A DNA stretch of 64,000 nucleotides, taken from the NCBI GenBank assembly GCA_964035545.1, contig OZ037773.1, forward strand, positions 5,782,251-5,846,250, read 5' to 3'. The DNA is from Bugula neritina. Its lineage: Eukaryota > Bryozoa > Gymnolaemata > Cheilostomatida > Bugulidae. The translations under genes and the position numbers were made by a program. Positions 39,901-51,033 of the stretch are shown in pieces (positions within the stretch are counted from its first letter, which is position 1; each line of letters opens with the position of its first letter). The notes under the pieces were generated by a model. The model worked only from the letters and a program-made list of their open reading frames with translations. It did not search any database and was not told the DNA's origin.

Positions 39901-42900
39901 TATAGTTTACATATTCTGACGTGCTACTAATTTTAGATTTTTATATCTCTTAGGGAACTGAAGTATCTCAGCTGTTTAGTTGCTTCTCCTGAAGATGTAA
40001 TTTGATATGCTTTCTTGTAGTTTTGTTACGAGGTTTATTGACAAAGATGGCCTCCAGTGTTTGATAGACTTTCTCATGAGGATGGATAACGAGACGCTCC
40101 AAAGCAGCATACACACAAGCATCATCGGCTGCTTGAAGGCCCTCATGAACAATACAGTTAGTATAGTCTGATCCTCAGTAACTTTTGGTTATCCCTTTAA
40201 AGGGGGGACAATTTCTTCCCTGATTGTGCTCAATACGTGTTCATCATGTTGTGTTTGAATAACTGAAATTGATTAGAAACTTTTGCTAATTTCCTGCAGC
40301 CTTTTGATTGGGATTTGTGTTTTTTTTTCATCAGAAAGCAGCTTCCTCTAGTAAGTGATTCATACTAGCCTGTGTTTTATGAATATGTTTGCTAATCACT
40401 AATATATTGGCTGTAGATGAGATTTGATGTGAATGATTACTGTTTTATTGTTTTATACCAATCTTGTACCAGTTCCTTGTTGTAAAATAATTCATAGTAT
40501 TTTACTGCTAGCAGCAGGTGACATTTGAAACCAAATTACATAGCGTAAGCAGCTGAGCAGTGTGTACTTTGTCCTTATTCATTGCACTAACTTTGATCTT
40601 AATATTTTAGTTGATTTCTTTCTTTCAAAATTGTAGCAAGGAAGGGCTCACGTGCTCGCCCACCCGTCTGCTGTTAATGTGATCGCCCAAAGCTTGATGT
40701 CAGATAATATCAAGACAAAAATATCCACCATAGAGATTCTTGGCGCAATGTGCCTGGTGCCAGGGGGCCATAAGAAGGTTTTGGCAGCAATGTACCACCT
40801 GCAGACCTTTGCTTCTGAGAGAACAAGGTTTCAGGTCAGCATCAACATGATCATACAATGTGACTAGTAGTTAGACATTAACCGAAAATTGTCCAAGCTT
40901 TATGATTTTCATTAATTTTGGTTTGAGTTTGAAAATCTCACAAGAACGTAACTTTTTTTGCAGTGTTTTTCACTCAATCACTCAATCACTCACTCACTCA
41001 CTCACTCACTCACTTACTTACTCAATCACTCAATAACTTGCTCATTTACTCACTCACTCAATCACTCACTCAATCACTCACTCAATCACTCACTCACTCA
41101 CTCACTTACTCAATCACTCAATAACTTGCTCATTTACTCACTTGATCACACTGTTGATAATTCGGTAAATGTTGCTTGTCACAATGCAATGGAGATTTAC
41201 TCTTTGGCTGGTGTCCTTACAGGTACCTAGCACACTTATGACTATCAACCATGACACTTTATTGGCATCAATTGCTGTATATTTGTGGGTTGTGATTGTA
41301 GACACTTATAAATGACTTAGACCGAAGCACTGGTATGTACAAGGATGAGGTTGCCTTGAAGACTGCTATCATGTCATTCATAAACGTCATGCTCAAGTAT
41401 GGCTCTGGCCAGGTGAGTGTGGACAACTCCCAAACTATGTTATTTTTCCTACTTATATACTTTTTCCTTACAGATCTCAATATGTATACTTTTCACATGC
41501 AAATGTTTACAAAACTGTTATTCATTTTTGTAAATTTGGTCTCTTTTACTTAACAAATATAAGATCTTTATTGCAAAATTGTTATATGAAAATGGTTTGC
41601 CTGCAGAATATGTATTTAACTTGTACTACATACCATAAACCCAATAATATTTCTGATATGCATTCTTCATTGCTGATGTGTCTTTTACTAGCAATTGGAA
41701 TGTTTTAATATTCTCCTTTGAAACTTTTTAGTTTTATAAAAAAGTATAAATTTTCCCATTACTTGTGTTGAATGCCCATCTATTGGTTGGTAAGGAATGG
41801 TGCATTCTGGTTACAGGAAATACTCGAGTTCCGAATGCACTTACGCTACGAGTTTCTCATGCTCGGCGTACAGCCTGTCATCGAGAAGATGAAGAAACAT
41901 GGAAACTCTACTCTAGACAGACACATCGGCTTCTTTGAACTCGTCAGGAATGCGGATGAAAAGGAATTCGCTAAAAAGTTTGATCTCGTAAGTCCTTGCT
42001 TCACGCTAAGTCCTTGCTTTACGCTAAGCTACTTTTTCATGTTGGATGGGATCTATAAATCTAGATGTGCAAAACAAAGTTTAATCAGTTGATGAGAATT
42101 TTATTCAAATATGATTGAATAATGTATTCAAATGTTTGAAAGCAATTACTGTGACTGCCATTAACGTAATTTAAATTGAATTTAGTTTTTTCCTATAAAT
42201 TAATGTGATGTGATGATTAAAGGTTTACTGATACAGGGAGTTGTGGTAACATAATTTGTTAGAACAAAGTGTTTCGAAGTAAATAAAATAAGGCAAAAAT
42301 TATTGTCTTGTAAATAAGTAAAAACCACTCTTAAAATACACACACCCACACGTACATAAACACACATGCAAACACATTCGCCCATACAATGTGAAGTCTA
42401 AGACTATGTGGAAGAGTTACGTCGGTTTGATGTTGTAGTTTATCTTCTAGGTTCACGTAGACACCAGGAGTGGAACGAGTATGTTTGAACTGTTGAGAAA
42501 GAGGCTGTGTCTTTCCTCGTCATATTCACATCTACTCTCTATACTTAAACACTTCCTAATGCTACCCAGTGAGTATAGACTGTTTTATAATATTAGCTGC
42601 ATTGTTTGTATTGGTATGTGGTGTTAGCATATTATACTATAATGCAATATACTATCTGCATCATTTTATTGGCTATTATAATATAATATCTACATTATTT
42701 TATTGATATGTTTTAACCATTTATTGTATAGCATCTCATTATTAGTGTATTATAATATATTGTAATATGCTATCAAGTTATTAGTATATTATAATAGAAT
42801 ACAATATGCTGTCATATTATTAGTATATTATAATATAATGCAGTATGTTGTCATGTTGTTAGTATATAATAATGATATACTCTATAGCATTCTAGATTTG

Positions 42901-45900
42901 TAAATTATATTAAATTCTAAATCAACATCTTACATGAATTTAACAAACATTCACTCTGCAGGTATTACTAGTGTTTATATTGAGGCAAACAGTGTAAGTA
43001 TATGGTATTCAGTTGGGCCACGTCACTAGCTCCTTATAAACATATAAATATAGTGAGGGGCTAAGTACCAGCCAATCATATAGTCAGCTTGGAATTCCAG
43101 GAATATATCCTGTGCTGTATTGGAAGGACAACTCCTTTGTAGATCAATCTAAAGGTACGATGTACTGGTCTCTAATAGACAAGCTGGTGCAGCAGGTAAC
43201 TCTGCAGCAGAAAGACGGGAGTAATCCCGACACGGAAGTGGCGGAGATTGACGTCAACAAAGTAGTGAGGCAGTAAGTAGGCTGAACTGCCCAATCACGT
43301 TAATATCTAACAAATTTTATCCAATTATATCAACTTTAACATTTATTGTGGCTTTAATCGTGTAACATATTGGCAGCAAATATACTAACCGCCAAGTTTA
43401 CGTAACTAAATGTATATTATTTTCTAAATTAACGGCTCAATTCACCAAAATTTTGTTTAATTCCGCTTCTGTTTTATATAACGCCAAATTATAATTTGTG
43501 GTTTTAAACTGCAATTATTTAAGGGACTGTAAATTTTCGTAGAGGGGATAACTCTGTACATGATGCCACATTTTGTTTATAATTTTGATGTTGTAGAAAG
43601 CACTTTTTACTTTACCTTGTATCGACAGTAATATAATATGGTAATGATGCGCGCATTGAACATGTCACATGATATTTCCCGGATATATAATCATCACGTC
43701 TTGGTTATAAAGCTGGGAGTTTGTATAACAAGGAGGGACATTTGTGCAGTATGTGGAGGAATACGCATTTGTGTAGCACTGGTTTGAAACTCCATCCTCG
43801 TAGCTAATGAGTAATTCCTTTATAGCTATGATTTAATATTTGTATAGTATTTGGGTATTACATTTTCTTTGTAGAGTCAACAGCCAGACACTGTCTACTG
43901 TGTATAATAGTTAATGCAGTAATACAATAGAACATGCTAGCACCTAACATCCTGTGACACTTGTACATGACACCTGTACATGCAGTCATGTCAGTGTCAC
44001 CTACTAATATACCAGTCAAGGCTTTGTAACAAACAGTTTACTTAAACAAAAATAAAGAATTATGTTGCATTTGCTGCTAATTATCTCCACTTTTTTGAAT
44101 AGAAATGAAATAATTATACTTCAGATTTTGGGCGAAAACTTCAAAATTATTGGTTATGAAAAAATTTTTTCTTTATGGAGTCTCACTTTCCTACTTACAA
44201 AGCCTTGCTGGACATTGCTTCATCGTATGTGTCATGTTTGGTGAAATAGTTTTACTCTAGAAGCACTCATAGTGTTTGCTCACACATGCATGCATGTTTT
44301 AATCGTCTATCATATATCAAAGGCTTTTCAAATTCCTCTTTTTACTGTATTGTTTTGTATAGTAGTCAAATGGTTTATTAAATAGTTCTTGTATTAGTAG
44401 ATGTCATCTTTTTAAATCTTTAAATTATATATTCATACATTTGTGAGCAAGATGGGTGTTTATAAAGAGTATGTATGCTTAGTGTTGGGTGTGAAGGGGT
44501 AAATAGAACACAGGTAGGCAGGGTTGTCTACTCATAACAGCTATTTCCTCAGTGCTTCAAACACCCCACAAGTTGTTTATATTTCCTCTAAGGCGGCTGC
44601 ATTGTATACTTTGTGTACCATGCTCCTTCGTTTTGGGATTTATCTGGAAAACATCTTGCAAAAGTTGGTATGAATTATAAAGTTTGCTTTTTATTGGTTT
44701 ACGGGTTGTAGTTTCCGGTTGCTAGAGTTTCACTTGTATATGCACACGCATGGTGTTGTTCTCGGGTGTTTAGACATGCCAGTTTATGTTGGTTCATTGG
44801 CAGGTAGGTTTTACCATCGGCAACGGCTGTGCAAAAATATTCTTATCGTTAGTTTTTAGAACTTTATTGGATATCTTTGACACTGAATATCTTTTATCTA
44901 ACAAGTTAAAATACTGTACAAATAATGCTGCCATATTTGATGACTTTGATTAGGATTAAGGAATGTGTATTTCTACGCCGTGCAGGTTAGCCCAGGAGAA
45001 TGAAGTAAAGTCGGCTCAGTCTAAGATACGGGAAGTGCAGAAGGAGAACGATGAGCTGATGAGACAACTCTCAAAGAAGGAGAGAGAATGCGAGGCTAAG
45101 ACCCAGGAGAAAGAGGAAGTTATGCAGGTCAGACTCCTACAGGATTATGGGGACACAATTCCTACATGACCATGTGGACACAATTCCTACAGAATCATGT
45201 GGACACAATTAAAACTGCTTTTAATTTTCTAGCAAATTATATTTTAAGATAAATCAGGTATTTTTTTAATTATTGTTTTATTATATTATTATAAATTTAA
45301 TTTCGAAATTTAATTAATATTCATTTTATGTTTTGTGAGGATTTTATGATAGACTTTGCAGCCACAAAAGTATAACTATTGCTTTCTTTTTTATGAACAA
45401 AAAAGCATCTTTCATGTAGTTTTAATTAGCAAGCTTGTACATATTTACTCGAACTTTAATATAATAAAAGGCGCTATTTTTGTTGCAGACTGTAAATGAT
45501 ATGAAAACGAGGCTAGAAGCACAAACGGCTGAGGTAACACAACTCACGGCCAAGATAAATGAGCTACAAGCGCACCTCCTGGTGGAAAGACAGGAAAAGG
45601 AGAAACTGCAGATATTCGTAAAGTCCGGGAGTTTACCAGACGACACAAAGATGGGGGCCATTGCTCTGCCCACTATACCTCCCCCTCCACCAATGGGAGG
45701 TTTGTAGATCTAGTCTAATGGTTTTAGCTTGAAGTGTTGTACACTATTTTATTAGAACTGTTATGATACTGAGTCAGACATATTCTGTGACTTATTCTTG
45801 TTGAATTTTGTTTGAATGTTTGTGGAAAAGTTAAATTTGAGCAGTGAAGAAATAGCTTGACAAACACTCTCTGTACTGCATATTGTTTAGTTCCTGTATG

Positions 45901-48900
45901 TGAAGCCATATGCATGATTCTTATTGCTGACAATATATTAATTAAGTGCGAGCAGTTATAAACAAAGGCATACGTTTATAAGTTTTATTAGCAATGATTG
46001 CAGTTTTATTTGTGTGTACTATTAGTTTGGTGAGGAACATTGTATTCATATGTCTCATGTGGGTTTAGTGCTCCTTTTGTTTTACAGTATTTACAAAATC
46101 TTATGCTAAAAATAAATTTTGTATCAGTTCTGATCAAATTGAGTTGTATAGTATAAGGTTTGCAGCAAATCCACTATACTTGTTTTCTTGCTAGTGGATG
46201 ATGGGCGCTAATGTCATCTAGATAATTTTTTCTTGTTTTATTACTCTAAAAGATTATAAAAGTCATCAACTGAATATGCTGTTGTCCACTGTAGGTCCAC
46301 CGCCACCACCACCTCCACCCGGTATGGGCCCCCCACCACCACCTCCCCCACCAGGAGCACCTGGTCCTCCTCCCCCTCCTGGAGTTCCCAGTTTCAATGC
46401 TCCACCAAAACAGAAGAAGGTGCCAAAATCCTCCGTTGCCCTCAAATCATTCAACTGGACCAAGTTGCCTCCAGTATGTAACTCTATTTATATCTTGTGC
46501 TGTATGCCTCTCTAAGAATTACAGAAGTCAAATCTACTTCTTTATAACAGGCTACCAATACTCTATGCCACTAATCCTGATACTATTGATTTGTATAAGG
46601 TTGGGTGGCTACACAGTGGATCTCGTACTGTTACATATGCAGAGCTGGTGTAATTCGCTACACATAAATTAGTTATCAATTGAAATAATCTAATAATATA
46701 ATATAATATAATATAATAATTTGGTAATGTGGTAGGAGAAGACAAAAGCTACAGTGTGGGAGAACACAGCAGATGAGAAATTATATGATGAATTAAATCT
46801 CAAGGAATTCTCACAAGTTTTCTCTGCGTATCAGCCTAAGGAGGGAGTAACTCCAGCTGTTGTAGATAATGTTAGCACAAAGACCAAGGTATTGTTTGAG
46901 CACACGCACCCTGTTGGTGCAAATATGCAATATGTTACTAGCTGGAAGACGGAGTTACAATTTACCATAAAATATGTATACACAGTCTTTATTCTCGAAT
47001 GTTTTCTGGTCTTCCTTATTTTACACACAAGTTTAGCTCTTCCAATGGTCATATGCACGGCTTACATGTTTGGAGAAGATGTTTCAAGCTGTTGATGCAT
47101 TCTACTTGAGATAATGTTGTTACGGTGTTGCTGTTTGCAGGAGTTGTCCCTTATTGATGGGCGCCGAGCGCAGAACTGTACTATACTGCTATCTAAACTG
47201 AAGATGAATAACTCAGAGTTGACGAAAGTGAGTTGGAAATTATCTCTAGCTTCGTGGTTTTACCACCAGTCTGATCTCAATGCGATGTTTATCATAAAAT
47301 GCATATAAGGATTATTATCACATGGCTATCTCTTGTTTTTAGGCTATATTTTCTATGGATGACAGTGAGGAGCTGCCTAAAGATATGTGTGAGCAGTTAC
47401 TAAAGTTTGTACCAACTCCAGAAGAAACACAGATGTTGGCAGAGCATGAACACGAAATGGACTCCATGGCGCGGGCAGACAGATTTTTGTATGACATGAG
47501 CAAGTAAGCAGCGCTGACACTTTTATTTATGAGCAAGTGACATCTGTTGACGCTTGCATTCAGGTTGTTGTATGACATGTGCAAGTGACATCTGGTGACA
47601 TTTTTATTCAGGTTGTTGTATGACATGTGAAAGTGATTTCATGTGACATGATCAGCTAAAGCCGTAACCTGAGTTAAAGTAGGTTAACTTCCTGTTACTA
47701 TTATTAGTGTCCTTTATAACGTCAAATTTAGCCGTCACTAAATTGTTTTGTTTTAGAATTCCTCACTACGAACAGAGACTAAATGCGTTGTATTATAAAA
47801 AGAAGTTTTCAGAACGAATCGGGGAAGCAAAGCCTAAAGTATTGGGTAAGCTCCCTATTTTACTGCATCAGTTTTTATTATTTACACTTTTAATTAGAAC
47901 CAATTATAAATCAAGTTGAATGGAAGTCTCAAATACAAGCTGTCATGTTGTGTCTTATTTAACTGCAGATATCTTGGAGGCATGCAAGCAGCTGCAGCTG
48001 TCCAAAAGAATTCGGAAGCTGTTGGAGATAGTTCTGGCCTTTGGTAATTACATGAACAAAGGAAACCGTGGTAATGCGTTTGGCTTTAAGATATCTAGTC
48101 TGAGTAAGATTCAGGACACAAAGTCATCTGCTGACAGAGAAATCACGCTGCTTCACTATTTAGTAGAGCTGTTTGACAAACAGGTGAGATACCAGCGTTG
48201 TCACTTTGTCCCTGAGATAGATAGCTCTTCTACACTCCATTAGTCTATGGCATATGATTATCCCTGACTTTAGAGTTAGGTGTGTAATTAGGTGACATGT
48301 GTGTAGTTTACTGAATAGTGACAAAGTTTTTAATTTTACAGTTTCCTGAAATGGGAAAGTTGGAGAATGAGATTGGAAAAGTGAGAGATGCTGCCAAAGT
48401 AAGGTATGTGCTGCCGATATTTTGTAGCAGCAGCTGGTTTCCCGACCATTTCTAAGCAACATTTCTCAATTTGTAGCCAGCATAGTCCTTATGTTATCCA
48501 TGGAGCAGCTGTGGTCTAGAGGTTAAAGCGGTTTACTTAGTAAACACAAAATAATGGGTTCGAACCTCAACAAAAGGCCATTGGTGATGTTAAGAAGAGC
48601 ACGCAGTCATAATTGCTCCTGTGCCTCATCTGAATAAGTCCTTAGCCTGATTTAACATAAAACCATTTCCATCAAGAGTTCCCAAAGGGATGGCGACTAT
48701 ACACTATGTTCTTCCTTTGATAGAATGCAACTCTCTTCAGCAAAGCTTGCCACAAACTCTTCAAAAGTTATTCTAATTTCACCCATCAGATTATTCCACC
48801 CCCTCCCTCCCCATGCTTGACATATTTTTACTAAAAAGGCAATAATTCAGTTGTAACATATAAGCTGATAGCACTGTGAGCTGGAGTTGTACTACCATTT

Positions 48901-51033
48901 GTCTGGTTCCAGCCTCCCAGAACTGGAGACGGAGGTGAGAAAACTTGGCAAGGAAATGAAAGAGATAGAGAAGGAGATCCTGTACCAGCGAAATCACAAG
49001 ACAGGGAATCCCCACGACAAGTTCACCACTGTAATGGGAGATTTTATTACAGTTGCTAGTTACAAGTTTTCCGAGCTAGATGAGAAGTTCAAGGAGATGC
49101 AGGAAAGAGTAAGTGTCAACTGGTGTGACATAAGTGTCAACTAGTGTGGCATTGTGTTCCAAGATTTTATACATAATTATTCAATAACGGCTGTTTACTC
49201 TATATTATTAAATAGTTTGTGTATATAATAATTAATGTACTTTGTTGGATATATAGTATTTTAATATATAGTATGTCATATACAATGTGTGATGTGTTGT
49301 ATGTTGGAAGACATAATTTTTTATAATATATGCTAAATAGATTATAATAATTATAATATAATGCATTTTTTGTTGCATAGTATGCTATAAAAAGCAATAA
49401 CATAATATGCCGTAAACATATTTTTAATATGGTATGTCATGTGCAATATATGTTGTGCTATATATTATGATAGAAATTTTATGTTATCTGCCACATAACG
49501 TATAACTTATGATGTATATTTTTATTATTTATTATTATTATTATTACATAAAGTGATTTTGTTTCAGTACACAAAAGTCACTCTGCTATTCGCTGAGGAT
49601 CCCAAAAAAATCAACCCAGACGAGTTTTTCGGAGTTTTCGACAACTTCTTGCAGAGTTTGAACGAAGTGGCCGGACAGAACCGACGCAGACAGAAGAAGA
49701 AGGAAGAGGAAGCTAAGAGAGTGAAGATAGAGAGTCAGGTGTGTGTGTGTTATATTGTATAGTATATCTACTGTGTGTTATATTGTGTAGTATAGCTACT
49801 GTGTGTTATATTGTATAGTATATCTACTGTGTGTTATATTGTGTAGTATATATACTGTGTGTTATATTGTATAGTATATCTACTGTGTGTTATATTGTAT
49901 AGTATATCTACTGTGTGTTATATTGTATAGTATATATACTGTGTGTTATATTGTATAGTATATCTACTGTGTGTTATATTGTATAGTATATCTACTGTGT
50001 GTTATATTGTGTAGTATATCTACTGTGTGTTATATTGTATAGTATATCTACTATGTGTTATATTGTATAGTATACCTACTGTGTGTTATATTGTATAGTA
50101 TATCTACTGTGTGTTATATTGTATAGTATATCTACTGTGTGTTATATTGTGTAGTATATCTACTGTGTGTTATATTGTATAGTATATCTACTGTGTGTTA
50201 TATTGTGTAGTATATCTACTGTGTGTTATATTGTATAGTATGTCTACTGTGTGTTATATTGTATAGTATATATTGTGTTATATATTGTGCATTGTAGTTA
50301 CTGTGTATATTGTATCACAGTGTCTATTATATATATGATGATCTATATGGGGTATAAATAGCATATAACACAACATATACTGTAAAACTACAGTAATTTA
50401 TTCTTAAGCTACTCCTTCCAGCTTCTCCCTGTAAACTTTCTATAAACTTCCTATTGCAAGATAAATATTGCAAAAAAATATCTAAGTGAGTTTTTATGAT
50501 GATATAAAAAGGTATTTTTGTTTTTTATTCAAGAAGCTGCGAATGTTTGCATGTGTTCACTGGTTAAACTACAACAAAAAGTTTTATTTGCAGATGAAAG
50601 CAGAGCGAGAGAGGAGAGCCAATGAGAGGAAAGTATCCAAGGTGTCTGGGAAGGGCAACGCCCCTGAGGATCAGGAACCCGGGGGTAAAGGGGAGTTTGA
50701 CGACCTTATTTCAGCCTTGAAGACAGGTAATTCAGTGCTGCTTCTAGTCACTAAATAATCACCATAAGGGGGGGAGGTATTTTGACAGAATAGTGTTCAA
50801 TGGACAAAGTGATTGCTTTGGTTGGAGGAAACTTTTTTAGGTTTCTAAGTTTTCTAATATTTGTGTATTTAGGTGACGTCTATGGAGATGACATAATGAA
50901 GCTGAATAAGAAGGGTGGGCGTAAGAGACCCCAGAGCAGACAGCAGAACTCAGGCAATGCTGACAGCAGTTCTAGTAAACCAGCTTTCAAGTCCAAATAC
51001 GCTCAACCAGTCGTGGGGTCTTATGCATCGTAA
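27858..51033 (+). CDS. DAAM: DAAM-type formin (Dishevelled-associated activator of morphogenesis)
   Basis: Exons: 27858-27928 (ATG 27863), 29273-29293, 38266-38368, 39087-39259, 39546-39703, 40021-40156, 40637-40834, 41302-41412, 41817-41987, 42451-42568, 43143-43272, 44986-45127, 45489-45699, 46295-46473, 46736-46888, 47141-47227, 47343-47503, 47757-47845, 47969-48183, 48342-48403, 48913-49108, 49568-49738, 50594-50726, 50873-51033. They sum to 1115 codons with stop (1114 aa; human DAAM1 1078). Domains: GBD/FH3 about 65-430 ([43 protein letters not shown]); coiled coil about 462-560 ([15 protein letters not shown]); proline-rich FH1 about 570-620; actin-nucleating FH2 about 628-1020 ([43 protein letters not shown]); DAD about 1048-1075 ([13 protein letters not shown], then a basic stretch). 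Family role: an autoinhibited Rho/Dishevelled effector that assembles unbranched actin in planar polarity signalling. The C-terminal 21 exons are secure; the first two exons rest on splice signals and phase only. Confidence 0.93.
28560..29260. other. DAAM intron 1, no feature seen
   Basis: The 27929-29272 intron is AT-rich. Around 28960-29110 it carries irregular ACTTGA/GACTTG-containing stretches. I see no exon, RNA gene or mobile element. Confidence 0.5.
29273..29293 (+). other. 21-nt microexon, probably DAAM
   Basis: Seven codons (TWPRFSQ) sit between a strong acceptor (ATTTTTTTCCAG) and a strong donor (GTAAGA). It is phase 0 on both sides and reads directly into the exon at 38266 (HSESGRRV). 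Skipping it would keep the frame. Confidence 0.55.
29503..29588. repeat. 24-bp tandem repeat, about 3.5 copies
   Basis: The unit is CAAATCTTAGCAAA followed by a variable TTACCCA block. The copies differ by one or two bases. Confidence 0.9.
32540..32690 (-). mobile_element. Truncated SINE (tRNA head missing)
   Basis: It matches the body and tail of the SINE at 48500-48706 on the reverse strand. Shared blocks include GGAGCAATTATGACTGGATGC, the AACCTTTCCGCC/GGGG-type stretch and GTAGCCATC near the tail. The tRNA-like promoter part, present at the right of the copy at 53752, is absent here. Confidence 0.75.
34826..34880 (+). repeat. (CAG)n trinucleotide tract
   Basis: About 15 CAG/CAA/AAG triplets in intron 2 of DAAM, with an uninterrupted core of about eight CAG units. 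It lies in noncoding DNA, so it is not a polyglutamine tract. Confidence 0.9.
35986..35991 (+). other. Candidate alternative DAAM first exon, start A
   Basis: ATGAAC is followed immediately by GTGAGTAT. If spliced to the exon at 38266 it would give M-N-HSESGRR in frame. It resembles the candidate at 37516 (both read TCATAATGAA plus a donor). There is no transcript evidence, and a six-base coding start is weak support. Confidence 0.15.
37516..37521 (+). other. Candidate alternative DAAM first exon, start B
   Basis: ATGAAA is followed immediately by GTAAGTTTG, 745 bases before the exon at 38266. Splicing would give M-K-HSESGRR in frame, which is about the N-terminal length of vertebrate DAAM proteins. 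Supported only by the splice signal and phase. Confidence 0.25.
40971..41147 (+). repeat. ACTC-type microsatellite in a DAAM intron
   Basis: Tetramers CACT and CAAT alternate, arranged as two larger units that each end with AATAACTTGCTCATTTACTCA. The frame through it (Thr-His-Ser-Leu repeats) is an artefact. Confidence 0.9.
41988..42035 (+). repeat. 18-bp tandem repeat starting at a 5' splice site
   Basis: The donor GTAAGTCCTTGCTTCACG is followed by a second copy, CTAAGTCCTTGCTTTACG, and a partial third, CTAAGC. The repeat begins at the first base of the intron after the DAAM exon 41817-41987. Confidence 0.85.
42605..42900 (+). repeat. AT-rich tandem repeat, about 46-bp unit
   Basis: At least five diverged copies of a block containing TATTATAATATAATGCAATATGCT occur between 42625 and 42890, starting about 40-60 bases after the donor of the exon ending at 42568. 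Confidence 0.75.
45139..45213 (+). repeat. 25-bp tandem repeat just after a DAAM donor
   Basis: Three copies of GGACACAATTCCTACA plus a variable nine-base part follow directly after the donor at 45128. The donor-proximal copy begins within CTCCTACAGGATTATG. Confidence 0.85.
47504..47660 (+). repeat. Tandem duplication of exon tail plus donor in DAAM
   Basis: The end of exon 47343-47503 (TTTTTGTATGACATGAGCAA|GTAAGC) reappears twice in the intron as GTTGTTGTATGACATGTGCAAGTGAC and GTTGTTGTATGACATGTGAAAGTGAT. The copies are separated by a related spacer (ACATTTTTATTCAG) that resembles an acceptor. The copies would encode LLYDM, a pseudo-exon remnant of FLYDM. Confidence 0.8.
48500..48706 (+). 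mobile_element. tRNA-derived SINE, full-length
   Basis: It sits in a DAAM intron. Its head has RNA polymerase III promoter boxes: A box TGGTCTAGAGG (48512-48522) and B box GGTTCGAACCTC (about 48558-48569). The body reads GGCCATTGGTGATG, then AGTCATAATTGCTCCTGTG, ending in GGGATGGCGACTATA. Copies in reverse orientation lie at 53752-53957 and, truncated, at 32540-32690. It is not a functional tRNA gene because the cloverleaf is not maintained. Confidence 0.85.
49109..49152 (+). repeat. 22-bp duplication starting at a 5' splice site
   Basis: GTAAGTGTCAACTGGTGTGACA is followed directly by TAAGTGTCAACTAGTGTGGCA. The first base of the repeat is the first base of the intron after exon 48913-49108. 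Confidence 0.85.
49739..50285 (+). repeat. 28-bp minisatellite, about 19 copies, starting at a donor
   Basis: The unit is TACTGTGTGTTATATTGTATAGTATATC, cut here for reading as TACTGTGTGTTATATTG and TATAGTATATC. The array starts at the GTGTGTGTGTTAT donor of DAAM exon 49568-49738 and runs for over 500 bp with only single-base variants (TGTATAG/TGTGTAG). There are no unique spacers. Confidence 0.95.

Noticed and set aside
40958-41230. Thr-His-Ser-Leu repeat frame
   Set aside because: Translation of the ACTC microsatellite inside a DAAM intron.
43131-43142. Alternative upstream acceptor (43100) for DAAM exon 43143, adding [14 protein letters not shown]
   Set aside because: The acceptor at 43143 gives the length expected from vertebrate DAAM and has the better pyrimidine tract; the longer form is in phase but less likely.
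46266-46463. Glycine-rich minus-strand frame
   Set aside because: Antisense shadow of the proline-rich FH1-coding DAAM exon.
48512-48580. tRNA gene
   Set aside because: Has A and B boxes but no maintained cloverleaf, and it is the head of a SINE with other copies in the window.
49739-50285. Regular 28-bp repeats resembling a CRISPR array
   Set aside because: Units are directly abutting with no unique spacers, in an animal intron; it is a minisatellite.
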